DNA from: Jeotgalicoccus marinus DSM 19772
GTDB lineage: Bacteria > Bacillota > Bacilli > Staphylococcales > Salinicoccaceae
DNA length: 64,000 nucleotides
Assembly (NCBI RefSeq): GCF_000425825.1
Contig: NZ_KE384460.1
Coordinates: 24,779 to 88,778, forward strand
Direction: 5' to 3'
Of the stretch, positions 56,502-64,000 are shown one piece after another. Made by a program: the position numbers and the translations under genes. A model generated the notes under the pieces. The model searched no databases. It saw only the letters and a program-made list of their open reading frames with translations, and was not told the origin of the DNA. Every line of letters begins with the position of its first letter. Position 1 is the first letter of the stretch.

Positions 56502-59500
56502 ATGACGATAACAATATGGACAGGTACAAGTGGTACAGGTAAAACGAATACTATGTTTGAAGAGATTTATAAGAAAACAAAAGATGATCCACTAGGATCT
56601 TCAATTTATATTATTACCCCAACTCAAAATACACTGACATATGAACAATTGATTGCCAGACAAGAAGATGGTATGGCTGGCGGAAGTATGCGTACAGGTG
56701 TCTACAGTTTTTCAAGATTGATGTGGCACGTATATAATGAGCTTGGCCAACCTACAAAAAACGTCTTGTCTGAAGCAGGACACATTATGCTGATTCATAA
56801 GCTGATGAATGATATAAAGGATAAGCTAAAGTACTATCATACTTCACAAGGCTACATAAAATTTTCTGAGAAAGTGTTAGATCAAATTACTGAATTTAAG
56901 GCCTATAACATAGAAACAAAACATCTCTTAGACTTAAAATTTTCAAAAGGCAGAACGACAGAAAAGTATGAGGACTTAGCAATTATTTATCAGCGTTGGC
57001 AAGAGGAAATTGAATCATATAAAGTTGAAGACTTAAATATGATTCCGCATTTTATTGAGAGTATAAAAGAAGCGAATAGTTTAAGAACACTTAAGGATGC
57101 TGTAATTTATATTGACGGTTTTCATAACTTTACAGAAAGTGAGTTTGCCCTTATTTATGCGCTTGAACAAGAGGTTGGGGAAATCAATCTATTATTAACT
57201 CACAGAAAGTCTGATGGATATCAAGGTTTAGTAGATATCGATTTGTTTAGAAAAACTGAAGCGGTAATCAGTCGATTGCAGGAATTGTTTGGGGAAAATT
57301 ACTTGAACTTCAGACATTTTAATCAGGAGTTTTTGCGTGCAAAAAATTCTGGATTAAGTCAATTAGAATTATTTATAACAACGGGTCAACCGATGACAAA
57401 TTATGATGGTATTACGATTACTGAGTCACCTTCACCAGAAGAGGAAATAAGAGAAGTCGCAAGAAATATAGAAACCCTAGTTAGAAACAATGAAGCGAGA
57501 TATGCTGATATCGGTATTCTGTACCGTGATCAATCTTATGAAAATATTTTCAAGTCTATTTTTAAACAGTTTAATATTGCCTATCACATGGATATGGATC
57601 ATTTTATGCATTGCAATCCTTTTACAGAATTGGTCATTGCCTTATTAGATTGCTATCAGAGTAGATTTCAAAGGTCTGCCTTTATCAATGTCTTAAAGAC
57701 GGGCTATTTAAATAGAACGAAACATGATGAAATGCTTGTCATGCACCTTGAAAATATCATTATAGAACGTGGACTTACTGGCGGTGAGCTCTTTGACGAT
57801 AAGCGTTTTACGATTGAATATAAACTGGGTATTGAAGGTGACATAGAGACTATAGATAATACAGAAGCTTTGAGTGAGATGATTCAATATAAGAATAGTA
57901 AACTTCACCAGTTACAACGGTTGTTCAATCAACTTGATCAAGGTGAGACTGCACAGGATTTTGTAGAAACGATTTACCAGTATATTGTAGATGAAGGCAT
58001 TGAAGAGAAAGTTGCAAATGAAATAAAAGAATTAACGGATACCAATATTCGACTCGCTAATGAAACAGAGCAAGCCTATAATTTATTTATTCGATTATTG
58101 GATGATAGTTACACCGTTTTTAAAGATGAAAAAATTGAATTTAGCCTTTTTTACGATACTTTTACAGAAGGATTAAAACGAGCGACTTTCAATACACGAC
58201 CAGCTGCTGTAGATCAGGTGATTATCGGGCTTCTAGATCTTGCTAAAGTTGAAAATAAAAAATATGTTTTTATAGTGGGTATGAATTACAACGTTATGCC
58301 ACAAGAGTCTAGAAATACAGCCATCGTTACAGATGATGAAAAAGAAGTGCTGGAAGACAGAGGTATTATACTTTCTCCGAGTGCACGTACGCTTAGCCGT
58401 GATGAGAAATTTGTCTTTTACATGGGAATAAGTCAACCGACAAACCATCTCTTTATTAGTTGGTCGACGACTTTACAAAATAAAGAAGTGACTAAATTAA
58501 GTCCATTTGTCGAAGCATTTTTACCAATGGATGAAAGTCTGGTATTAAATTATAGCTATAGAAAGACTGCCCACTATGAACTTCATAATACACTAGGCTT
58601 AATTTCGAGTGTAAGAAGCATGGAGGCGCTCGAACACCATAAATTGAGAACCTTGATGACTTATGATTTAGAAGAATTTACAAGATTAGTTCGATTACCA
58701 CAGTACAATAACTTCATAGGTGTCTATCATTTGCTGAAAAATAAAACAAATCATACGGTATTAAACCGTCTTAACCGAAACTTAACTTATTTAAATAGAG
58801 CTGAAGATATTAGAGAAGAAACGGCCATTAAATTATATGGTGATGAGATGAGAGCAAGTGTATCTAGATTCCAGTCCTATTTCTCGTGTCATTTCCAGCA
58901 TTTCTCTAATTACGGAATGAAGCTGAATGTGAGACAAAATTATACTGTTAGACCACTAGAAATAGGGAACCTTTACCACAATGCATTAGAGCAAATTACA
59001 AAGCGTTTAGATATGACTTTAAAACATGACGATGAAGTGATTAAGAAAGCAGTAGTCAATTCGGTTGATAATGTTTTACGAACCATTTCTTACGGTATTT
59101 TTGAACGCTCAGAATATTTCTTATCGTTAAAAGAAAAAGCTATCTCTGCCATTACGACCACCTTGATGTTTATGAAGGATTTAGAGTATCTAGGCGATTA
59201 TCAAATCAGCTTAATCGAAGCAACATTTGGAAAAAAATCAGATGATCTCGGTGAATTAGTCTTAGAAAGCGAAAACGGTAAAAAAATATACTTGAGAGGT
59301 AAAATCGACCGAGTTGATACCTACAATAATGCTTCAAATGTCTATGTCAATATCATTGACTATAAGTCTAGTGATCGGAAGTTGAAAAAAGAAGATGTGT
59401 TAAATGGTGTCGAGCTACAAATTATTACTTATATGTATGTCCTTATGAATCGTGCAAAAACTAAACTCGGTGGAGACATCGTACCTAATGCAATGATGTT

Positions 59501-59972
59501 CTACCATGTGAATGAACCTAAGGTGAGAGTGGACGATGAAGAAGAGGCATTGAAACTAAAACAGAATAAACTTAGACCAGATGGTTTATTTGTTATCGAT
59601 GGTAATGATCTTAGCAGTAATACTGGTATGGATCATATGATAGAAGAAGAAAAACTCAGTGAGTATCTACCATTAAAATTAAAGAAAGATGGTAGTTTAG
59701 ACAAAAATTCAGCGAAAAGAACAATGTCATCAGAGATGTTTGCACATTACTCTAACTTTGTAATGGAGCAATTTAAAACGGCAACTGATGAAATATATAG
59801 TGGGCGAACACTTGCGAATCCTCTTGAACATAACAATAGGTTACCTTGTGCTTTTTGTGATTTTAAAGCGGCTTGTCACATCGATAAATTAATCAATGAA
59901 CATGATTACAGGAAAAATAAAATTACAGATGAAGATATTGAAGCGTTTGAAAGCGAGGTAAACAATGGTTAA
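56502..59972 (+). CDS. addB: ATP-dependent helicase/nuclease subunit B
   Basis: This 1156-aa subunit of the AddAB recombination enzyme has a Walker A GTSGTGKT (8-15), a degenerate helicase core and a C-terminal RecB-type nuclease with IIDYKSSDRK. The Fe-S cluster cysteines appear as YFSCHFQHF upstream and CAFCDFKAAC near the C-terminus. AddAB resects double-strand breaks for RecA. I start at ATG 56502 rather than 56487, since GTGAGG lies between them. It overlaps addA by 8 nt. Confidence 0.96.
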   Translation: MTITIWTGTSGTGKTNTMFEEIYKKTKDDPLGSSIYIITPTQNTLTYEQLIARQEDGMAGGSMRTGVYSFSRLMWHVYNELGQPTKNVLSEAGHIMLIHKLMNDIKDKLKYYHTSQGYIKFSEKVLDQITEFKAYNIETKHLLDLKFSKGRTTEKYEDLAIIYQRWQEEIESYKVEDLNMIPHFIESIKEANSLRTLKDAVIYIDGFHNFTESEFALIYALEQEVGEINLLLTHRKSDGYQGLVDIDLFRKTEAVISRLQELFGENYLNFRHFNQEFLRAKNSGLSQLELFITTGQPMTNYDGITITESPSPEEEIREVARNIETLVRNNEARYADIGILYRDQSYENIFKSIFKQFNIAYHMDMDHFMHCNPFTELVIALLDCYQSRFQRSAFINVLKTGYLNRTKHDEMLVMHLENIIIERGLTGGELFDDKRFTIEYKLGIEGDIETIDNTEALSEMIQYKNSKLHQLQRLFNQLDQGETAQDFVETIYQYIVDEGIEEKVANEIKELTDTNIRLANETEQAYNLFIRLLDDSYTVFKDEKIEFSLFYDTFTEGLKRATFNTRPAAVDQVIIGLLDLAKVENKKYVFIVGMNYNVMPQESRNTAIVTDDEKEVLEDRGIILSPSARTLSRDEKFVFYMGISQPTNHLFISWSTTLQNKEVTKLSPFVEAFLPMDESLVLNYSYRKTAHYELHNTLGLISSVRSMEALEHHKLRTLMTYDLEEFTRLVRLPQYNNFIGVYHLLKNKTNHTVLNRLNRNLTYLNRAEDIREETAIKLYGDEMRASVSRFQSYFSCHFQHFSNYGMKLNVRQNYTVRPLEIGNLYHNALEQITKRLDMTLKHDDEVIKKAVVNSVDNVLRTISYGIFERSEYFLSLKEKAISAITTTLMFMKDLEYLGDYQISLIEATFGKKSDDLGELVLESENGKKIYLRGKIDRVDTYNNASNVYVNIIDYKSSDRKLKKEDVLNGVELQIITYMYVLMNRAKTKLGGDIVPNAMMFYHVNEPKVRVDDEEEALKLKQNKLRPDGLFVIDGNDLSSNTGMDHMIEEEKLSEYLPLKLKKDGSLDKNSAKRTMSSEMFAHYSNFVMEQFKTATDEIYSGRTLANPLEHNNRLPCAFCDFKAACHIDKLINEHDYRKNKITDEDIEAFESEVNNG

Positions 59973-62900
59973 TTTTACTGACGCACAACTTGCTGCCATT
60001 GAGGCCACAGGCTCAGATATATTAGTATCCGCTGCAGCAGGTAGTGGTAAAACTGCAGTGCTTGTAGAACGTATTAAAAGAAATATTATCAGTGGAAATT
60101 ACTCTATTGATGAGGTTTTTGTATCCACTTTTACCAATAAGAGTGCAAAAGACATGAAAGACAAAATCGAGCGCGCCTTGAGAGCAATCTATAATGAGAC
60201 GAAGGATAAAAGAATTAATGAAGAAATCATTAAATTAAATGACGCGCATATATCAACCTTACACAGTTTTTGTTTGCATCTGATTCAAACGCACTATAAT
60301 GCGATTGGATTACCACCTGATATGCGTACACTTGGTCAAGTAGAAGCAGAAATAAAGCTAGACAGTGTAATCAGTGAAGTACTTGAGCAATTTTATACAG
60401 ATAAGGATCAGGACTTTTTACATCTGGATCAATTTGTGTCGAGTCTAAAAGATAATACTGAGCTTCACAAATTGATTATACGGCTATATAATACCGCGAT
60501 AGCGACTGAAGACCCTAAAGTATTTCTCGACAGTCTAAAGGATCAATATATAAACGATGACCGTCTAAATGAAATACTCGATGCGTATAAAGCAATTAAT
60601 TATAGAAAATTAAAGAAATTGGATGAAGATTTAAGTCTGTTGAAAGTCGAGTATGACCATATTGAGCGACCTGAAGAATTAAAGGAAAAAGCGATTAAAG
60701 ATGCTTATGATAATTTAGACATCATGCAAAAGAATGTTGTCAATGCGCTAGCTTTATTTCATGACAACGGACAATTTTGCTTAGCAGAAGTAAAGCTATC
60801 CAATGGTAGGAATGCATTTATCAAAGCGGCTAATGCACAAAATAATGATTTTATAGAAAAACATAATAAACCGGTTAATGATGCCTACCAAGAACTATAT
60901 AACCTAAAAGCCTACAGCTTAAGTGATGTAAGGGAAGAATTATCACCTTTAAATGGCATGAATAATCAGCTTCTTAAAATAACAGAGTCCGTTATTGATA
61001 ACTATAAAAGAAGAAAACAACAGGCAAGTGAAATGGACTTTAATGATTATGAACATTTTGCTTTAGATATCCTCCTTGCAAATGATGGTGAAGTGCAACA
61101 GGAGTATAGAGATAAGTTTAAAGAAGTAATGATTGATGAGTACCAGGACATCAACCGCGTGCAAGAAGCAATTATTCAACTCTTAAAATCTGGAGATGAA
61201 GCGAATGGGAACCTCTTTATGGTTGGGGATGTTAAACAATCTATTTATCGTTTTAGGCAAGCTGCTCCTGATTTATTCATAGATAAAAGCCATCGTTTTA
61301 AAAAAGGCGAGGCTGGTCAACTCATCCAATTAAATCGAAATTTCAGGTCCCATCAAGAAGTACTCGATGTGACTAATCTCATATTTGAAAATATTATGGA
61401 TGAGACAATCGGAGAAATTGATTATACCGATGAAGAGAAACTGATCAAGGGAACTGATGAAGTCGGGGATGAATCTAAGGTTGAAGTCCTACCCATCATC
61501 ACGCCGAAGGAAACCACAGCAGATGAGGCGGATGAAATAGAGATTAAAGAATTAGTGGGTTTGGTCAACCGACTATACAATGACGGGGTGCCTTATGGTG
61601 ATATCGTCATATTAAATCGCAACCGTTTTTCACCAGATAAAATCCGCTACGAATTTCAAAAGGCAGAAATACCAATTAGTGTTGATGTGAATAAAGGTTA
61701 TTTTGAAACGTTTGAAATCATGACAATGAGAAGTATCTTGTCACTCTTAGATAATCCCTTACAAGACGATCATCTAATGGGTGTTTTAAGATTACCAATG
61801 TTTGGTTTTAATGAAGAAGCTCTGGCAAGAATACGCGCAAATTCTGATGAAAAGTATTTATACGAAGCCCTTTTAGAATTTAATGAAGATGAAGCAATCG
61901 TTCGAAGAATTGAAGATTTCTTAAGTACTTATGACGAATTAAAAGCACATTCTAAGTTTCTAAGTGTTTCGGAACTCATAGACGAAATATATTTTGAGTT
62001 AAATATTGTTGAGTTTTTCAGTGGTCTTCCTGGAGGGAAAACAAGACAGGCGAATCTAAATGGTTTAATCGAAAAAGCTTTGGAATTTGAAGCAATGAAC
62101 AATTCAAACCTCTATCAATTTATTTCTTACATTGATTATTTAATCAAGGAAAATAAGGATTTTGGTGAAGAATCGCTAAGTGAAAGTGTAGATGATTCTG
62201 TTAGAGTCATGACAGTCCATAGTTCTAAAGGATTAGAGTTTAAACATGTTATATATGCTGATTTAAAACAGCAATACACAATGGACACAGTTTCTAAAGT
62301 TCTAGTGCATGCAAAGCTCGGTGTGGTCTTTAATCAATTTAAACCTGAACTGAACTTAACAAGTGATAGCATTCATGCTTTTGTCGCTAATGAGTATTTA
62401 AAATTAGAGCAACTTAGTGAAGAGCTTCGCTTAATATATGTAGCTTTAACACGTGCTGAGGAGAAACTCTACCTTCCGCTAGTGTATAAGGATGACATCA
62501 ATTTCCTATATACTTTTGACCAGCTTAAAAAACCTTCAGTTGAAGTTCGCTCAAATCTTAAGTCTACTCAGGACTTCATTGCCCCGATTTTACTTGAAAG
62601 TCAACATGATGCAATTGAAATCAAGGAAGTAAGCGAGCAATCTGAAGCGAGCCAACACCCACATCAGTCCGCGGATTTAGATGATATAAAGGTGCTCGTT
62701 CCTGATATTAACCCTGAAGTCGCTGATCGCTTGTTTTACACTTATCCAAATCAACAAGACACTGAAATTGCAGCAAAGGAATCTGTGACTTCTATAAAGA
62801 GAAGAAATGAGACGATTCCGGATATGGCGACGGATGTTAGTCATAGGAATGAACCTTCTTTAAAAGTGCCGAACTTCTTAGCGTCTTCTGTAGAAGCACC

Positions 62901-63429
62901 AATCTTCGGTACAATTATGCATGAGATGATGATGAGAATTATGAATCAATGGCAGAGTTTAAGTGTAATGAATGAACAGGAAAAAGCGGGCTTTATAGAT
63001 ATTTTAATAGATAATTATGTTGTGAATTACGAGCAGTTAAGTGATTTACACATTAGTAAGCTTAAAGAAAATGCAGTGAGATTTTTTAACGATGACTATA
63101 TGGTTAACTTGTTAAATCAGCAAATCGGGATATATACTGAGTTACCGTTTATTATGAATCAAGAAGCCATTATATATGGTGAACACGATTATCAATTGGT
63201 TCAAGGTATCATTGATTGTCTCTTAGTATTCGAAGATCATTACATCATTATTGACTATAAGACAGACCGGGTGAATGGTACACAGTTAAGCCCAGAAGAC
63301 TTAAGAGATAGGTACAAGACACAAATGGACATCTATAAAAAATCTGCAGAAGTTGTTTTGAATAAACCTGTAGATGCGGTCCTATACTTTTTTGATTATG
63401 GAGCGATTTCACTTGAAACATACAAATAA
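59965..63429 (+). CDS. addA: ATP-dependent helicase/nuclease subunit A
   Basis: This 1154-aa UvrD-like helicase has a C-terminal RecB nuclease domain. Walker A is AAAGSGKT (23-30), later motifs are VMIDEYQDINRVQ, VGDVKQSIYRFRQA, TVHSSKGLEF and YVALTRAEEKLYL, and the nuclease motif is IIIDYKTDRV. With AddB it degrades DNA ends until a Chi site, then loads RecA. Its end overlaps the next frame's TTG by 17 nt. Confidence 0.97.
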   Translation: MVNFTDAQLAAIEATGSDILVSAAAGSGKTAVLVERIKRNIISGNYSIDEVFVSTFTNKSAKDMKDKIERALRAIYNETKDKRINEEIIKLNDAHISTLHSFCLHLIQTHYNAIGLPPDMRTLGQVEAEIKLDSVISEVLEQFYTDKDQDFLHLDQFVSSLKDNTELHKLIIRLYNTAIATEDPKVFLDSLKDQYINDDRLNEILDAYKAINYRKLKKLDEDLSLLKVEYDHIERPEELKEKAIKDAYDNLDIMQKNVVNALALFHDNGQFCLAEVKLSNGRNAFIKAANAQNNDFIEKHNKPVNDAYQELYNLKAYSLSDVREELSPLNGMNNQLLKITESVIDNYKRRKQQASEMDFNDYEHFALDILLANDGEVQQEYRDKFKEVMIDEYQDINRVQEAIIQLLKSGDEANGNLFMVGDVKQSIYRFRQAAPDLFIDKSHRFKKGEAGQLIQLNRNFRSHQEVLDVTNLIFENIMDETIGEIDYTDEEKLIKGTDEVGDESKVEVLPIITPKETTADEADEIEIKELVGLVNRLYNDGVPYGDIVILNRNRFSPDKIRYEFQKAEIPISVDVNKGYFETFEIMTMRSILSLLDNPLQDDHLMGVLRLPMFGFNEEALARIRANSDEKYLYEALLEFNEDEAIVRRIEDFLSTYDELKAHSKFLSVSELIDEIYFELNIVEFFSGLPGGKTRQANLNGLIEKALEFEAMNNSNLYQFISYIDYLIKENKDFGEESLSESVDDSVRVMTVHSSKGLEFKHVIYADLKQQYTMDTVSKVLVHAKLGVVFNQFKPELNLTSDSIHAFVANEYLKLEQLSEELRLIYVALTRAEEKLYLPLVYKDDINFLYTFDQLKKPSVEVRSNLKSTQDFIAPILLESQHDAIEIKEVSEQSEASQHPHQSADLDDIKVLVPDINPEVADRLFYTYPNQQDTEIAAKESVTSIKRRNETIPDMATDVSHRNEPSLKVPNFLASSVEAPIFGTIMHEMMMRIMNQWQSLSVMNEQEKAGFIDILIDNYVVNYEQLSDLHISKLKENAVRFFNDDYMVNLLNQQIGIYTELPFIMNQEAIIYGEHDYQLVQGIIDCLLVFEDHYIIIDYKTDRVNGTQLSPEDLRDRYKTQMDIYKKSAEVVLNKPVDAVLYFFDYGAISLETYK

Positions 63430-64000
63430 CACAATTTACTTTACAGCGGGCATAGCGATTTTCTCACTATTTCTTTATAGCGGCTTGTACTTTATGTTGC
63501 CTTTAAATGATATCAATCCATTTGAGTACTTTTTCGGAGCAGATTTAAATATCTACAATATCATTAACATATTTACAGGCGGGTCAGTGATACCTTTAAT
63601 CGCGCTTATTGTTGGATATATCTTAAGTAAATATCAAACTGTAGAAAAAAGGCAAATTGCTAAATACTTAGCGATCATTTTAGGCATTATTGGTCTATCA
63701 TCTGTATTAATTTTTCCATTTGATAATATGCTATTTCTAGTATTAATGACTTTTGTTGCATTGATTTTTGTCGGACGGCCATGGGTGATAACATTTGCAG
63801 CAGGTATTGCACTTTTCGCTGTACACTTACTTCTCAATGTCGTCTTGGAAATCATTAGAGGACTCAATTCAAATATTCAACACGTCTATTCTGGTATACA
63901 ACAAGTTAATGAGTACATCAGCATCTATAGAAGTAGTGACTACTTGGCTATTATTAATCAAAATATAGATTATTTAACAGGTGATATAACAGGTACTATT
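63413..64000 (+). CDS. Partial membrane protein, DUF418/YeiB-like (3' end outside window)
   Basis: An open frame from TTG 63413, 9 nt after GGAG, stays open to the window edge (196 codons). It has four hydrophobic segments: FTAGIAIFSLFLYSGLYF, FTGGSVIPLIALIVGYILS, AKYLAIILGIIGLSSVLIF and VLMTFVALIFVGRPW. The layout loosely resembles the start of DUF418/YeiB proteins, but the identification is weak. The TTG start could be wrong; the frame itself is sound. Confidence 0.6.
   Translation, partial: MKHTNNTIYFTAGIAIFSLFLYSGLYFMLPLNDINPFEYFFGADLNIYNIINIFTGGSVIPLIALIVGYILSKYQTVEKRQIAKYLAIILGIIGLSSVLIFPFDNMLFLVLMTFVALIFVGRPWVITFAAGIALFAVHLLLNVVLEIIRGLNSNIQHVYSGIQQVNEYISIYRSSDYLAIINQNIDYLTGDITGTI

Noticed and set aside
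63634-63867. Minus-strand frame of 77 codons near the window end
   Set aside because: It is antisense to the open membrane-protein frame that runs to the edge.

Overview
The window is a low-GC Firmicutes chromosome segment, and its content points to the family Staphylococcaceae. The blocks secG-est-rnr-smpB-ssrA, gcvH-toprim-thioredoxin-metNIQ, sufCDSUB, yutDEF-nfu-yuzB-HesB-ndh-yuiB-aminopeptidase, mnhABCDEFG, rocD-gudB and spsB-addB-addA all match the Staphylococcus order as I remember it. The combination is not quite that of S. aureus: a lysine riboswitch precedes an NhaC-type carrier, a trp operon follows gudB, and a glycerate kinase/DASS pair follows ssrA. A relative such as Jeotgalicoccus, Nosocomiicoccus, Salinicoccus or Macrococcus is plausible. 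This is inferred from gene content, not from a database search.

Layout. 1-6 kb: NERD-domain protein, protein export (secG), carboxylesterase, RNase R, SmpB and tmRNA. 5.5-11 kb: the least conserved stretch, with a lipocalin-like hypothetical protein, an acetyltransferase, glycerate kinase plus anion symporter, a sigmaB-type CsbD gene, an Ohr peroxidase and a lipoprotein. 11-16.3 kb: aroD, an ArsC/Spx-like protein, gcvH, a toprim protein, a thioredoxin, then a SAM riboswitch driving metNIQ. 16.3-24.1 kb: ctaB, a probable small RNA, a second lipoprotein, and the complete SUF iron-sulfur operon. 24.2-39.5 kb: transporters (YfcC, EamA, TauE, NhaC under a lysine riboswitch, BioY), a metallophosphatase, three more iron-sulfur-related genes, NDH-2, an M17 aminopeptidase and a thioesterase. 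39.8-45.7 kb: the seven-gene Mrp/Mnh Na+/H+ antiporter on the minus strand. 45.7-50.2 kb: cyclophilin, an S1-domain protein, rocD and gudB (arginine/ornithine-glutamate catabolism). 50.3-55.2 kb: a tandem T-box leader and trpDCFBA. 55.2-64 kb: a DedA/TVP38-type protein, signal peptidase I, the AddAB recombination nuclease and a partial membrane protein.

Most of the window is core metabolism and is not novel. The material worth a second look is non-coding. There are two candidate small RNAs, each with its own promoter and terminator and a C-rich anti-Shine-Dalgarno seed; one resembles a ResD/SrrA-activated RoxS/RsaE RNA. Two widely separated arrays share the same 51-bp-period inverted-motif repeat, and an unrelated perfect 41-bp tandem array is also present; both complete intergenic arrays sit between convergent gene ends. 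The trp operon lacks trpE/trpG and is preceded by two complete T-box units. I see no prophage, transposase, CRISPR array, rRNA, tRNA or restriction/defence island. All calls are from reading the sequence alone.
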